DNA of 64,000 nucleotides from an uncultured Roseovarius sp. (GCA_951812895.1 OX638333.1:4134001-4198000); one strand, 5' to 3'. Shown: positions 9,459 to 19,426, counted from the stretch's first letter. Notes: generated from the sequence alone by a model not told the origin. Translations and numbers: made by a program.

Positions 9459-10934
9459 TTAACTCTGTCGCAGCCTGCGCCTGTTGTAGAGCCGCGACAG
9501 GCCCAGCAAAATCAAAACGATGCCAGCCAACGGCCCGTCTCCGGTCTTAGAGTACATTGTTTCTGGCAAAGGTTGAGGCAGCGATGCATCCACCCACCCC
9601 GCCTCGCCCAACGGCAAATGTTCTGTCACCCGCCCTGTTGCGTCGATAATCGCCGAAATCCCGGTGTTGGCCACACGGATCATCGGCAGGCCTTGTTCTG
9701 CACTGCGCAGCCGCGCCTGTGCGAGATGCTGGTAGGGACCGGAACGTTCACCGAACCACGCATCATTGGTGATCAACAAAATGAAGTCAGCCCGTTCCGG
9801 GGCATTGCGGATATGTTGCGGAAACACCCCCTCGTAGCAAATCAGGGGAAGCGCCCGGCCTATTCCAGGAACGTCGATGATCGCGGGGCCCGGCCCCGCT
9901 GAATATCCAAACCCATTGCGTGAGGCCAATCCGCGAATCCCAAATTGCGACAGGTAATCGCCATAGGGAACATATTCGCCAAAGGGCACAAGGTGGAATT
10001 TGTCGTAAACATCGGCCAGCGCGCCCTGCCCATCCAGCATTGCCAAAGCATTGTAATAGCGGTTGCCATCGCGGCGCTGCGCCCCGAGTACGACAGGAGC
10101 GCCCGCCGCCGCCTGCGCTATCGTGGCAAGGGCGCCTTCGGCGACGTCAAGAGGAACTGGTATAGCGGTTTCCGGCCAGACCACCAGATCGGGGCGTGTA
10201 TCGCCCTGTCCAGGTTCAGCAGTGAACCCCACCTGACGATCAAAAAACAGCCGAAGCTTGCTTGGGTCCCATTTTTCGTGCTGTGCCGCGTTTGGCTGGA
10301 TCAGGCGGATATTCGGGGCGTCATCTGAGACAGCAATCACCGGTGTCAGCACATGACCCGCCGCATACATCGCGCCCACACCCAGCAACAAAGCACCACC
10401 TGACAGCCATAAACGGCTTGCCAGATGGGCAAGCCCAGCAGCTGCCACAAACATCAAAGCCGTAAGCGCCATCGCTCCGCCCCATGATGCCCAATAGAGC
10501 ATTGGCGTGTTGATCCAAGCATGGCCAATCTGCGCCCATGGGAAGCCAGTCCAAAGGTATCCGCGCACAAGTTCAGCAAGCAAAAACAAAGCGCTGAGTA
10601 TCATCAGCCCGCCCTTGAACCGATGTGAAAGTCCAAAGGACAACGCCCAGAACAACGCCAAACCAGCCGAGAGGAAAAACAGCGCAAACGGGGCAATCCA
10701 CCCGTGCCGTGCCGCATCCACAAGGAAAGGCTCAACAATCCATGAAAGCGCCACGGCAAAATAGGTGGTACCTGCCAGCCATCCTATGAATGCTGCACGT
10801 CGCGCGCGTTCAGCGTTGGAAAACAACACCATGGCCAGCCCCAGACCGGCAACCGTAGCGGGCCATATCTCATACGGTGCTTGCCCAAGGGCAGCCAGAC
10901 CACCAGCGACAAGGGCCAGAACGATCTGGCGCAT
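9459..10934 (-). CDS. lnt: Apolipoprotein N-acyltransferase
   Basis: A 491-residue integral membrane enzyme that adds the third acyl chain to the N-terminal cysteine of lipoproteins. The N-terminal half (about residues 1-200) has multiple membrane helices. The C-terminal half is a periplasmic nitrilase-like domain with the Glu-Lys-Cys triad: Glu in VVWPETAIPVP, Lys in DKFHLVPFGEY, and Cys in LICYEGVFP. A last hydrophobic helix (LAGIVLILLGLSRL) closes the protein. It follows the CorC-like gene by 4 bp, the usual alphaproteobacterial order. Confidence 0.96.
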   Translation of the reverse strand: MRQIVLALVAGGLAALGQAPYEIWPATVAGLGLAMVLFSNAERARRAAFIGWLAGTTYFAVALSWIVEPFLVDAARHGWIAPFALFFLSAGLALFWALSFGLSHRFKGGLMILSALFLLAELVRGYLWTGFPWAQIGHAWINTPMLYWASWGGAMALTALMFVAAAGLAHLASRLWLSGGALLLGVGAMYAAGHVLTPVIAVSDDAPNIRLIQPNAAQHEKWDPSKLRLFFDRQVGFTAEPGQGDTRPDLVVWPETAIPVPLDVAEGALATIAQAAAGAPVVLGAQRRDGNRYYNALAMLDGQGALADVYDKFHLVPFGEYVPYGDYLSQFGIRGLASRNGFGYSAGPGPAIIDVPGIGRALPLICYEGVFPQHIRNAPERADFILLITNDAWFGERSGPYQHLAQARLRSAEQGLPMIRVANTGISAIIDATGRVTEHLPLGEAGWVDASLPQPLPETMYSKTGDGPLAGIVLILLGLSRLYNRRRLRQS

Positions 10935-10938
10935 GCCC

Positions 10939-11829
10939 TTATCCCTCTACTTGGTCCGGCAGGCGCACACGCAACCGCTTGATTCGTCTTGGTTCGGCAT
11001 CCATCACCTCGAACACGACACCAAGCGGGTGTTCCACCATCTCTCCACGCACTGGAACGCGACCAAGCAGCATGAAGACCAGACCGCCCAAAGTATCGAT
11101 TTCTTCTTCGTCAACCTCATCGGCATCGGTCAGGGAAATACCGGTTTCTGCTTCGAAATCTTCCAGAGGCGTTTTGGCCTGAGCCACATAACAGCCGGGC
11201 ATTTCCTGAACCCAGTAATGGCCTTCGTCAATATCGTGCTCATCCTCGATCTCACCAACAACCTGCTCTATCAGATCCTCAATGGTCACCAGCCCGTCAA
11301 CACCCCCGTATTCGTCAATGACCAGAGCCATATGCCGACGCTCTGCCTGCATGTTCTGCAGCAAAACGCCAATGGACATGGACGGCGGGACATACATCAA
11401 TGGTCGCAGCAGCTTCTTAAGCGCGAAACGCCCGTTGCCGCCATTGAAACCATGCTTAAGCGCAAGGTCCTTGAGATGCGCCATCCCGATCGGCGTGTCC
11501 AGCGTATTCTGATAAACCGGCAAGCGGGTCAGACCGCTTTCGCGGAACACCTGTACCAGTTCATCCTTGGTGATCGTGACCGGGACCGAAACGATATCGG
11601 CCTTTGGAATTGATACGTCTTCAACCGTTAGCGTGCGCAGATTGCCAAGACCAAGCATTGCGCCCGATCCGCTTTTATACGCCGGTTCATGCTGTTGAGT
11701 TGTGTCTTCACTGGGGCTGAGCGCCCCCATGATACGGCGAAAAAATCCGCCCTGTTCATCTTCGCTGTCCTGACTATCCGCCTGCGCGCCATGCGCTGCG
11801 TTAGAGGATCCGTCGATACTGTCGCCCAT
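10939..11829 (-). CDS. CorC/HlyC-type CBS-domain protein (hemolysin family)
   Basis: A 296-residue soluble protein with a tandem CBS-domain pair (about residues 70-195, including AHLKDLALKHG and ALVIDEYGGVDGLVTIEDLIEQVVGEI) and a C-terminal CorC_HlyC transporter-associated domain (about 210-290). Such proteins are linked to Mg/Co efflux and, in this conserved cluster, to the membrane steps served by Lnt. I chose the ATG at 11829 (MGDSIDG); a longer frame reaches 11901 but would overlap ybeY and adds an atypical sequence. The first 50 residues are acidic and low-complexity. Confidence 0.92.
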   Translation of the reverse strand: MGDSIDGSSNAAHGAQADSQDSEDEQGGFFRRIMGALSPSEDTTQQHEPAYKSGSGAMLGLGNLRTLTVEDVSIPKADIVSVPVTITKDELVQVFRESGLTRLPVYQNTLDTPIGMAHLKDLALKHGFNGGNGRFALKKLLRPLMYVPPSMSIGVLLQNMQAERRHMALVIDEYGGVDGLVTIEDLIEQVVGEIEDEHDIDEGHYWVQEMPGCYVAQAKTPLEDFEAETGISLTDADEVDEEEIDTLGGLVFMLLGRVPVRGEMVEHPLGVVFEVMDAEPRRIKRLRVRLPDQVEG

Positions 11830-11869
11830 CTTCTCTTTCCAAAAAACAGGGGAAACGCCCCTGCATGCC

Positions 11870-12361
11870 CTAATATGGGTCAGGAACCCCCAGTTTGCCA
11901 AGTATGGCGGATTCTGTTGATTCCATCAAAGTGGCATCCTTGTCACGTATATGATCATAGCCCAAGAGGTGTAATACCGCGTGAACTAACAAATGTGTGA
12001 CATGATGCTCTAATGGCTTGCCCGCATCATCTGCTTCGCGTGCGCATGTCTCCCACGCGATTGCAATATCCCCCAGCTCAGGATCAGGGCCCGGCACCGG
12101 CGAATCCGGCACACCGCCGTCCTGTTCTGCCCCACGTTCGTCCGAAGGCCAGCTCAGCACGTTTGTCGGCTGTGGTTTGTCACGGAAATCACTGTTCAGC
12201 GCGGTGATTCTGGCATCGTCGCAGGCCAGAACGCTGATTTCCCACGCTTCGGGATCAAGATCCAGATGGGCCAGCGTCGCCTGCATGGCACACTTTGCCA
12301 CAGGCTCCAGGTCAAACGCGCTCCAGCGGGTATCTTCGATCAGAGTCTCAACAGGCATCAC
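11870..12361 (-). CDS. ybeY: Endoribonuclease YbeY (rRNA maturation factor)
   Basis: A 163-residue YbeY, a zinc-dependent RNase needed for 16S rRNA 3'-end processing and 70S quality control. The signature metal-binding motif HxxxHxxxxxH is present as HLLVHAVLHLLGYDH (about residues 128-142), and TNVLSWPSDE marks the substrate cleft. It lies between phoH and the corC-like gene, the standard arrangement. An internal acidic insert (EQDGGVPDSPVPGPDPE) is typical of alphaproteobacterial versions. The first two codons are both ATG, so the start could be one codon later. Confidence 0.96.
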   Translation of the reverse strand: MMPVETLIEDTRWSAFDLEPVAKCAMQATLAHLDLDPEAWEISVLACDDARITALNSDFRDKPQPTNVLSWPSDERGAEQDGGVPDSPVPGPDPELGDIAIAWETCAREADDAGKPLEHHVTHLLVHAVLHLLGYDHIRDKDATLMESTESAILGKLGVPDPY

Positions 12362-12397
12362 GGCACAATTCTTAGCCGCACAAAGCCAGATCCGGAC

Positions 12398-13408
12398 TTA
12401 ACCATCTGCCTCATACGCCTCGATAATCGCCGCGACCAAGGGGTGGCGAACCACATCTTTGGAGGTGAAGTAGTTGAACGAAATCTTGGGAATCGATTGC
12501 AATAACCTTTCGGCGTCATGCAAACCGCTGGTCACACCGCGAGGAAGGTCAATCTGGCTGCGATCGCCGGTAACAACCATACGGCTGCCTTCGCCCAATC
12601 GGGTCAGGAACATTTTCATCTGCATTGACGTCGCATTCTGTGCCTCGTCCAATACAACGAATGCATTGGCCAGCGTCCGACCGCGCATAAAGGCAAGTGG
12701 TGCAATCTCAATCCGCTTTTCTTCAATCAGTTTCGCAACCTGCTTGGACGGCAAAAAGTCGTTCAGTGCATCGTATAGCGGCTGCATATAGGGATCGACC
12801 TTGTCCTTCATATCCCCGGGCAGATAGCCCAGCTTCTCCCCCGCTTCGACAGCCGGACGGCTCAGGATGATACGGTCAACATGTCCTTCGATGAACATCG
12901 TGACACCGACAGCCACCGCGAGATAGGTCTTGCCCGTTCCCGCCGGGCCAATACCGAAGGCCAATTCGTTTTCGAACAATGACAGAACATAGGCTCTTTG
13001 GGCATCTGTGCGGGGCTCGACCAGCTTCTTTCGGGTCTTGATCTCGACCTTGCCGCCGCGAAACATCTCAAGCTGATCACCTGAGATGTCTTCGCTCTCG
13101 TCTTCCCCGCCATTGCCCATACGAAGTTCGCGGTCGACATCGGCATGTTCCACAGGTCGACCTGCCTCAAGACGCTGGTAAAGCGCCCGAAGTACACCTG
13201 CGGTCTGTTTGGCAGAATGCTCCTCTCCTATGACCGATAGCTGATTGCCCCGGCGCATGATCTGAACACCCATCTGGCGCTCTATCTCAGCGAGGTTGCG
13301 GTCATGTTCGCCGCACAGATCTATCAAAAGAAAATTATCGGGAAACTCCACGAGCTCTTCATACAGCGATGAAGCATCGGCCATCGGGGGCGCGGCAGTT
13401 GTAGTCAA
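12398..13408 (-). CDS. phoH: PhoH-family ATPase (YbeZ-like)
   Basis: A 336-residue PhoH-like P-loop protein. Walker A is GIGPAGTGKTYLAV (about residues 152-165) and Walker B is NAFVVLDEAQN, followed by the TGDRSQIDLP motif of the family. PhoH-like ATPases are predicted to act with YbeY on RNA, and the next gene downstream is ybeY with a 36-bp gap. The protein is cytoplasmic and of normal length. Confidence 0.95.
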   Translation of the reverse strand: MTTTAAPPMADASSLYEELVEFPDNFLLIDLCGEHDRNLAEIERQMGVQIMRRGNQLSVIGEEHSAKQTAGVLRALYQRLEAGRPVEHADVDRELRMGNGGEDESEDISGDQLEMFRGGKVEIKTRKKLVEPRTDAQRAYVLSLFENELAFGIGPAGTGKTYLAVAVGVTMFIEGHVDRIILSRPAVEAGEKLGYLPGDMKDKVDPYMQPLYDALNDFLPSKQVAKLIEEKRIEIAPLAFMRGRTLANAFVVLDEAQNATSMQMKMFLTRLGEGSRMVVTGDRSQIDLPRGVTSGLHDAERLLQSIPKISFNYFTSKDVVRHPLVAAIIEAYEADG

Positions 13409-13500
13409 TCAAATCTCCCAGGATTCAGAGTCGCCTCAATGGTGCCAACTTGCCCGGCTGTGTGCAAGCGCAACCCGTGTACAAGCTGGACTTTGGGCGC

Positions 13501-13533
13501 AAAAAAACCGCGGGTGTTTCGACCCGCGGTTTT
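13501..13533 (-). terminator. Intrinsic terminator after the 99-aa lipoprotein gene
   Basis: A stem of at least 10 bp (AAACCGCGGGT with ACCCGCGGTTT, hexanucleotide loop) ends on the reverse strand in a run of seven T. It lies 25 bp beyond the stop of the lipoprotein gene at 13558. The forward strand also has a short T-run, so it may work for both strands. Confidence 0.88.
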
Positions 13534-13557
13534 GATTGCGCAAAAACTGTGCACGTA

Positions 13558-13857
13558 TCAGATCGGGTCAGGTACGGGTGAACCCGATTTAAATGGCCCG
13601 GTGGCGATCGTCGGAGGCGCTGTACCAGAGCAAACCGGCTTGCCGTATTTGTCCAGACGCTGCGAAAGATAGCCTTCGATCCCGTCATCGATAATCCAAT
13701 GGTCACACCCATTGGGGTCGATCCAAATACCCGCCTGTAATGTGCTCAGGTGCTTGGTGTCAAAGCCGCGGTCCACGGTTTTGTTTTTCTTGTCACCACA
13801 ACCAGCCAGAAACAGGGCCGTCGCACAGAGTGTAAAGGTTAACTTAACAACTTTCAT
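13558..13857 (-). CDS. Small lipoprotein with a CxHW repeat domain shared with its OmpA neighbour
   Basis: A 99-residue lipoprotein: signal peptide and lipobox FLAGC (Cys20), then a compact domain at residues 43-76 with WIDPNGCDHWIIDDG, EGYL and a second cysteine in GKPVC, and a Pro/Gly-rich tail. The same domain occurs at residues 46-79 of the OmpA-family protein encoded 9 bp upstream, so the two are paralogous in this region and probably act together at the outer membrane. The two cysteines could form a disulfide. I do not recognise a named domain family. Confidence 0.8.
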   Translation of the reverse strand: MKVVKLTFTLCATALFLAGCGDKKNKTVDRGFDTKHLSTLQAGIWIDPNGCDHWIIDDGIEGYLSQRLDKYGKPVCSGTAPPTIATGPFKSGSPVPDPI

Positions 13858-13866
13858 ATTAGCCCC

Positions 13867-14442
13867 CTAGCGTATGCAAATGATTTCAACGCGGCGGTTC
13901 TGTTGCATACCGGCGGCTGTATTGTTGGATGCCTTGGGCAGACGCTCGCCATAGCCACGGACATCAGCAATGCGTGCCCCCGTCTGTGCGGCAACTTTTG
14001 CCACAGCGTTGGCGCGGCGCAGCGAGAGGCCCATGTTGTACTGATCAGATGCCCGGCTGTCGGTGTGACCGGTGATGATGTAGGACACGGCATTCGTTTG
14101 CTGGAAAAAATTCGCAAGACGCTGCTGGCCCGCAGCGCTGATTCGCGAACTGTCAGTAGCGAAAAGCTGATCCGTATTAACCACGCCACAGACATTACCG
14201 CGTCGGCAGACCGGTATACCCTGACGGGTGACATGCGGCGTCATATAGCCTTCCCAACCATCGTCCATAACCCAATGCTCGCACCCGTCCGGATCAACCC
14301 AGACTGTAGGTACATAACGCTCCCCAACCACCGTCTGACCACTCTGAGCCAGAGCAGGATTGGCCATCACAACAACACACGCAGCGGCAGCAACTATTCC
14401 GCCGAGTGCATTGCGAACCGTATTCAATAGAAATTCGGCCAC
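13867..14442 (-). CDS. OmpA-family outer-membrane / peptidoglycan-associated protein
   Basis: A 191-residue secreted protein: signal peptide ending ALAQ (about residue 33), an N-terminal module with WVDPDGCEHWVMDDG and GIPVC (46-79), and a C-terminal OmpA/MotB-like peptidoglycan-binding domain (about 90-190) with TGHTDSRASDQYN, LSLRRANAVA and NRRVEI. There is no beta-barrel, so it is a periplasmic OmpA-like protein, perhaps held by the N-terminal module. It is followed after 9 bp by the lipoprotein sharing that module, and an intrinsic terminator then closes the two-gene unit. Confidence 0.88.
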   Translation of the reverse strand: MAEFLLNTVRNALGGIVAAAACVVVMANPALAQSGQTVVGERYVPTVWVDPDGCEHWVMDDGWEGYMTPHVTRQGIPVCRRGNVCGVVNTDQLFATDSSRISAAGQQRLANFFQQTNAVSYIITGHTDSRASDQYNMGLSLRRANAVAKVAAQTGARIADVRGYGERLPKASNNTAAGMQQNRRVEIICIR

Positions 14443-14669
14443 ATTACCTGTCCTTATTCTGTTCCCCCATTGTCCCCCTCCCCAAACAGGGATTCAGGAC
14501 AAAAGCTATTTATCCTTAGAGTTTAACAAGTTTGGGTTCGATGTGAAGCATAAATACCCAGATATTGTATGCGAGACGGAAACAATACCTAGATTGTCCA
14601 AGCACAAGCGCCGGAATGTTTACCAATTCGCCATAAATTTCGCTGGGTTAGCGCGTATTATTCGTCGGT

Positions 14670-15998
14670 TCAGCGGGCCACAATTCGCCCGCCAAGCGAA
14701 TTTGTCCCGCTTTCAATGATTTCAACACTGGCGATTTCTGCGGCCTGAACAGAGGAATCAGTTACGTGAACAGCATGCAGATAATCGGATTTTCCGACCA
14801 TCTGACCGGGCAACCGGCCCGGCTTCTCAAACAACACCTTTACCGTGCGCCCCACCATTGCGTCTTGTATCTTGCGTTGTTGTCGCGTGATCAGGGCTTG
14901 TAACCGCTGCAGGCGTTCTGATTTGACATCTTCATCGACCTGAGCACGTTCCGCAGCAGGTGTTCCCGGGCGCGTGGAATACTTGAAGGAATAGGCGTAG
15001 CCGTATTCAACTTCTTCGATCAGATCGAGCGTGGCCTGAAAATCTGCTTCTGATTCTTCCGGGAATCCCACGATGAAATCACCCGACAACAGGATGTCCG
15101 GACGGGCCGCACGAATTTTCTCTATCACGCGCAGATAGCTTTCTGCAGTATGGCTGCGGTTCATGCGTTTTAGAATATGATCACTTCCAGACTGCACCGG
15201 AAGGTGCAGATAAGGCATCAGTTTTTCGCATTCACCATGCGCTGCGATCAGATCGTCACTCATGTCATTGGGGTGAGAGGTCGTGAACCGGATACGCTCC
15301 AAACCGTCAATATCGTTCAGCGCCCAGATCAACCGCGCCAAGGACCAATCACCCCCATTGGGCCCTGCACCGTGATAGGCATTCACGTTCTGGCCCAACA
15401 GCGTAATTTCGCGCACACCGCGTTCAACCAAATCCTGTGCTTCTTCAACAATCCGTGTCGCGGGACGACTCACTTCGGCCCCACGGGTGTAGGGCACGAC
15501 ACAAAAGGCGCAAAACTTGTCGCACCCCTCCTGTACCGTCAAAAACGCGGTTGGCCCGCGCTTTGCCTTTGGCCGGTGACGCAGCGTATCGAATTTGTCA
15601 TCCACCGGAAAATCTGTATCCAGCGCTTTTTTGCCCTCGCGCGCCTTGGCCTCCAACTGTGGCAAACGGTGATAGCTTTGCGGACCGACGACCAGATCGA
15701 CCAGCGGCTGGCGGCGCATGATCTCTTCACCTTCGGCCTGGGCCACACACCCGGCCACGCCGATTTTGAGATCAGGTTTGTCCTGTTTCAGCGTCCGAAA
15801 CCGGCCCAGTTCGGAATAAACCTTTTCCGCAGCCTTTTCACGTATGTGACAGGTGTTCAGCAGAATCATGTCTGCATCATCGGGGCTTTGGGTCTCAACA
15901 TAGCCAGACCCGCCCAATGCCTCGGCCATACGTTCGCTGTCATAGACATTCATCTGACAACCATACGTCTTGATGTAGAGTTTTTTTGCCTCAGTCAT
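14670..15998 (-). CDS. miaB: tRNA-2-methylthio-N6-dimethylallyladenosine synthase
   Basis: A 442-residue radical-SAM methylthiotransferase that converts i6A37 to ms2i6A37 in tRNAs reading UNN codons. Three domains are visible: UPF0004 with its cluster cysteines ([25 protein letters not shown]), the radical-SAM core with [15 protein letters not shown], and a C-terminal TRAM domain (about 375-440). Length and motifs are normal. The 227-bp gap to the OmpA-family gene contains nothing I can assign. Confidence 0.97.
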   Translation of the reverse strand: MTEAKKLYIKTYGCQMNVYDSERMAEALGGSGYVETQSPDDADMILLNTCHIREKAAEKVYSELGRFRTLKQDKPDLKIGVAGCVAQAEGEEIMRRQPLVDLVVGPQSYHRLPQLEAKAREGKKALDTDFPVDDKFDTLRHRPKAKRGPTAFLTVQEGCDKFCAFCVVPYTRGAEVSRPATRIVEEAQDLVERGVREITLLGQNVNAYHGAGPNGGDWSLARLIWALNDIDGLERIRFTTSHPNDMSDDLIAAHGECEKLMPYLHLPVQSGSDHILKRMNRSHTAESYLRVIEKIRAARPDILLSGDFIVGFPEESEADFQATLDLIEEVEYGYAYSFKYSTRPGTPAAERAQVDEDVKSERLQRLQALITRQQRKIQDAMVGRTVKVLFEKPGRLPGQMVGKSDYLHAVHVTDSSVQAAEIASVEIIESGTNSLGGRIVAR

Positions 15999-16110
15999 AA
16001 TCGCGGGTCCCGGTCGCTTGGCGGTTTCAGGGGGCCTGACTACATCAAAGGTCGGGTCACTTGCAATGCGTTCCGATTTGGACGATTCTGCACCGGGCAG
16101 TACGAGGATA

Positions 16111-16983
16111 ATGATGCAGTATTCAGGCGTCGCAGATTTTCTATCAAAGAACAGTCAGGCCTTGGCCAAAGGTCCGGTCGCCCTGATCTTTGCGGAAGAT
16201 GAAACAGAACTGGACAGCACCGTCCGACACCATGTCGATACCGGGTTCAAAGAGGTGCTGCTGTTCGCCCCCGAATCCTTTGCACTGTCCAAAGATGTTG
16301 TGCCGTTGGCTCACCGCATTCAATTCGACTTGGCGGCAGGAGAAGATTTTGCCGATGCGGTTAACCAGATCATCGCCGCCGCACCCGGCATCTGGCTCTA
16401 TTATTGCTTTAACGCGGAGTATCTTTTCTATCCTTTTTGCGAGACCCGGACCATTTCGGAATTGATGACCTTCCATGGTGAAGAACGGCGCGACGCAATG
16501 CTGAGCTATGTGATCGATATCTACGCCGGCGATCTGAATGCACACCCTAGCGCGGTTTCGCTGGAAGATGCGCATTTGGACAAATCCGGCTACTACGCTC
16601 TGGCCCGCAACGACCCGGAAAATCACAACCACCCTAAGGAACGGCAGCTGAATTTCTTTGGCGGCCTGCGCTGGCGCTATGAAGAACATATTCCGTCGCC
16701 GCGACGCAAAATTGACCGGATTTCGCTGTTCAGGTCGAAACCAGAGCTTACGCTTCGGCCCGATCACACGTTCAATGATGAAGAATACAATACCTATGCC
16801 TGCCCGTGGCACCACAATTTGACCGCATCTGTCGTGTCGTTCCGGACCGCCAAGGCGCTCAAGCGTAATCCCGGTTCAACATTTGATATCAAATCCTTCA
16901 AATGGCACAACTCCACACCCTTTGAATGGCATTCCCGGCAGCTTCTTGATTTGGGGTTGATGGAACCGGGTCAATGGTTCTGA
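16111..16983 (+). CDS. Conserved protein of unknown function (possible glycosyltransferase-like)
   Basis: A cytoplasmic-looking 290-residue protein without signal peptide or membrane helices. The N-terminal part ([29 protein letters not shown] style) and the aromatic [15 protein letters not shown] segment with [18 protein letters not shown] recall GT-A-like proteins of Rhodobacterales sometimes annotated as family-2 glycosyltransferases, but no clear DxD motif is seen. I chose the ATG at 16111 (or 16114) because GAGG lies just upstream; the frame extends to 16018 without a good ribosome-binding site. It is divergent from miaB. Function unassigned. Confidence 0.75.
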   Translation: MMQYSGVADFLSKNSQALAKGPVALIFAEDETELDSTVRHHVDTGFKEVLLFAPESFALSKDVVPLAHRIQFDLAAGEDFADAVNQIIAAAPGIWLYYCFNAEYLFYPFCETRTISELMTFHGEERRDAMLSYVIDIYAGDLNAHPSAVSLEDAHLDKSGYYALARNDPENHNHPKERQLNFFGGLRWRYEEHIPSPRRKIDRISLFRSKPELTLRPDHTFNDEEYNTYACPWHHNLTASVVSFRTAKALKRNPGSTFDIKSFKWHNSTPFEWHSRQLLDLGLMEPGQWF

Positions 16984-16996
16984 AACCGCAAGTGGC

Positions 16997-17356
16997 TCAG
17001 TATTTCCACCAGCTTTCAATCTGAGCTGCCGCGTGGGCAAATCCATCCCATTCTTCACGAATGTTTTCGAGCTTTTCCAGACCGCCAAAGAAATAGGCCT
17101 GAACTGTTGGTCCGTAGGATTCATCAATCCAGGCGGCAACACCGATCGCAATGACCAAGGCAGATAAGACAAGCCAAGCGCGTTCGCGGGCCTTCCGGGA
17201 CCGTGACAGATATGCGCGTTGGCGCGCATCTTCATAGTAGCGAGCAAACTTCATCCCGCCTTTATTGCCCGAAAACACGGCCCTAAAACGACCAAATTCG
17301 GGCAGGAATGTGATGTGAACTGTCAGCTCTGGTGGCGTATAATCAATCGATTTCAA
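16997..17356 (-). CDS. Small single-pass membrane protein of unknown function
   Basis: A 119-residue protein with a soluble N-terminal part, a basic stretch (RQRAYLSRSRKARER, about 46-60), one membrane helix (AWLVLSALVIAIGVAAWI, about 60-77) and a C-terminal acidic/aromatic tail. The positive-inside rule places the N-terminus in the cytoplasm. I do not recognise a family. It is convergent with the gene at 16111 (13-bp gap) and lies 42 bp downstream of fabI on the same strand, so it may be the last gene of the fab unit. Confidence 0.65.
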   Translation of the reverse strand: MKSIDYTPPELTVHITFLPEFGRFRAVFSGNKGGMKFARYYEDARQRAYLSRSRKARERAWLVLSALVIAIGVAAWIDESYGPTVQAYFFGGLEKLENIREEWDGFAHAAAQIESWWKY

Positions 17357-17398
17357 GGTGTTACCTTGATTTTACGGCACGACCATCAAGAAGCGAAA

Positions 17399-18196
17399 TC
17401 AAAGATGCTCGGTCTGCGGCATGCCCAATACGTGAAAACCGCCATCTACCCGGATGACTTCTCCGGTCGTGAATTTCCCGGCATCCGACGCCAAATACAC
17501 TGCGGTTCCGCCCACCGCTTCCAATGTCGCGTTACTGCGCAAAGGTGCGTTTTCTTCCGTATGGCGGAATGTGCGGCGTGCTCCACCAATCGCAGCCCCG
17601 GCGAGGGTTTTCATCGGACCCGGTGAAATTGCGTTTACGCGAATGCCATCCGGGCCAAGATCATTGGCCAGATACCGCGTCGCCGCTTCAAGTGCGGCTT
17701 TGGCCACACCCATCACATTGTAATTCGGCACCACGCGGTTCGATCCCTGATAGGTCAGCGTCAGCAAGGTGCCGCCAGCGTCCCGCATCATCGGATAGGC
17801 GCGGCGTGCGACTTCGATAAAGGAATAGGCTGAAATATCCATCGAGTGTTTGAAATTGGCCCGGCTGGTTTCGAGGAACCGGCCCGAAAGCTCTGACTTG
17901 TCAGAGTAGGCAATTGCGTGAACCACAAAATCAATTGTCGGCCACCGCTCTGTCAGCGCCGTGAACGCGGCACCCAGCGAGCTATCATCGGTCACGTCAA
18001 CGTCCAGCAGCAAATCAGACCCAACCGACGCCGCCAGCGGTTCTACGCGTTTACCAAACGCGTCGCCCTGATAAGTAAAAGCCAGCTCTGCGCCTGCTTC
18101 ATGCAGCGCTTTGGCAATGCCCCATGCGATCGATCGGTCATTGGCCACCCCCATGACCAGACCACGTTTGCCCTTCATTGCATCACTCATAGACAT
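17399..18196 (-). CDS. fabI: Enoyl-[acyl-carrier-protein] reductase (NADH)
   Basis: A 265-residue FabI that reduces trans-2-enoyl-ACP in the last step of each fatty-acid elongation cycle. It is a short-chain-dehydrogenase fold with GVANDRSIAWGIA at the nucleotide site and the FabI-type Tyr-x6-Lys catalytic pair in NYNVMGVAK. The start ATG directly abuts the fabB stop, so fabA-fabB-fabI is read as one leftward unit supplying unsaturated fatty acids. Confidence 0.96.
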   Translation of the reverse strand: MSMSDAMKGKRGLVMGVANDRSIAWGIAKALHEAGAELAFTYQGDAFGKRVEPLAASVGSDLLLDVDVTDDSSLGAAFTALTERWPTIDFVVHAIAYSDKSELSGRFLETSRANFKHSMDISAYSFIEVARRAYPMMRDAGGTLLTLTYQGSNRVVPNYNVMGVAKAALEAATRYLANDLGPDGIRVNAISPGPMKTLAGAAIGGARRTFRHTEENAPLRSNATLEAVGGTAVYLASDAGKFTTGEVIRVDGGFHVLGMPQTEHL

Positions 18197-19426
18197 CTAC
18201 CCGCTATATCTGCTCAACAGCATTGAGCCGTTCGTTCCGCCAAAGCCGAAGCTGTTGGTCATGACGGTATCAAGCCCTGCATTATCCACCCGCGCCGTAG
18301 CAATCTCGCTGGGATCCAGCGCCGGATCGAGCGTTTCAACATTGATCGATGGAATGATAAAATCATTTGCCAGCGCCAACAGACAATAGATTGCCTCTTG
18401 CGCACCGGTCGCTCCTTGGCTGTGCCCGGTCATCGACTTGGTTGAGCTGATAGGCGGCACGTGACCTGCACCAAAAATTCGGCGCACGGCTTCAACTTCG
18501 CCGACATCGCCCACGGGGGTGCTGGTGCCATGGGCGTTGATGTAGCCAACCTTGCGCTCATTCCCCAGCTGGCCAAGGGCCAGTCGCATCGCGCGCTCAC
18601 CACCTTCACCGGATGGTGCCACCATGTCATGTCCATCACTGGTCGCCGCGTACCCTGTGACTTCAGCGTAAATCTTTGCACCGCGGGCCAGTGCGTGGTC
18701 CAGGTCTTCCAACACGAGAATGCCGCCACCACCGGATATCACAAAACCATCGCGATCTGCATCAAATGCGCGGGATGCTTTTTCAGGCGTATCATTATAC
18801 TTGCTAGACATCGCACCCATCGCGTCAAACAGACAGCTCAGGGTCCAGTCGAGTTCTTCTCCGCCGCCGGCAAACATCACGTCCTGCTTGCCCATCATGA
18901 TCTGTTCGGCGGCATTGCCGATACAATGCAGACTGGTCGAACAGGCAGAGGTAATTGAATAGTTTATGCCTTTGATTTTAAAAGCCGTCGATAGGTTCGC
19001 CGACACAGTCGAACACATGCATTTCGGCACTGCAAACGGCCCAATCCGCTTGGTTGCACCAGTTTTAAGAACAGCTTCATGCGACGCAAGCATGGCAGAG
19101 GTCGATGGCCCGCCCGATCCGGCAACAAGTCCCGTCCGCGGATTGACAATATCGCTTTCTTCCAAACCGCTGTCGGCGATGGCCTGGCTCATCGCGATAT
19201 GGGCATAGGCCGCACCCGGCCCCATAAACCGCAACGTGCGCTTGTCCACATGTTCTGAAACATCAATATTCAGTGTCCCGGAAACACGGCTTCGAAACCC
19301 GTGTTCGGCCATTTGTTCATTGGCAACAATCCCGGACCGCCCGGACTTGAGCGATGCCAGTACTTCTTCAGCATTGTTCCCGATGCTGGAAACAATCCCC
19401 AACCCGGTGACGACGACGCGACGCAT
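18197..19426 (-). CDS. fabB: 3-oxoacyl-[acyl-carrier-protein] synthase I
   Basis: A 409-residue KAS I. The Cys-His-His triad is present: nucleophilic Cys in TSACSTSLHCIG, His in NAHGTSTPVGD, and His in KSMTGHSQGATG. FabB elongates cis-3-decenoyl-ACP made by FabA, committing carbon to unsaturated fatty acids; the adjacent fabA supports FabB rather than FabF. The FGFGGTNGSML C-terminus is intact. Confidence 0.96.
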   Translation of the reverse strand: MRRVVVTGLGIVSSIGNNAEEVLASLKSGRSGIVANEQMAEHGFRSRVSGTLNIDVSEHVDKRTLRFMGPGAAYAHIAMSQAIADSGLEESDIVNPRTGLVAGSGGPSTSAMLASHEAVLKTGATKRIGPFAVPKCMCSTVSANLSTAFKIKGINYSITSACSTSLHCIGNAAEQIMMGKQDVMFAGGGEELDWTLSCLFDAMGAMSSKYNDTPEKASRAFDADRDGFVISGGGGILVLEDLDHALARGAKIYAEVTGYAATSDGHDMVAPSGEGGERAMRLALGQLGNERKVGYINAHGTSTPVGDVGEVEAVRRIFGAGHVPPISSTKSMTGHSQGATGAQEAIYCLLALANDFIIPSINVETLDPALDPSEIATARVDNAGLDTVMTNSFGFGGTNGSMLLSRYSG

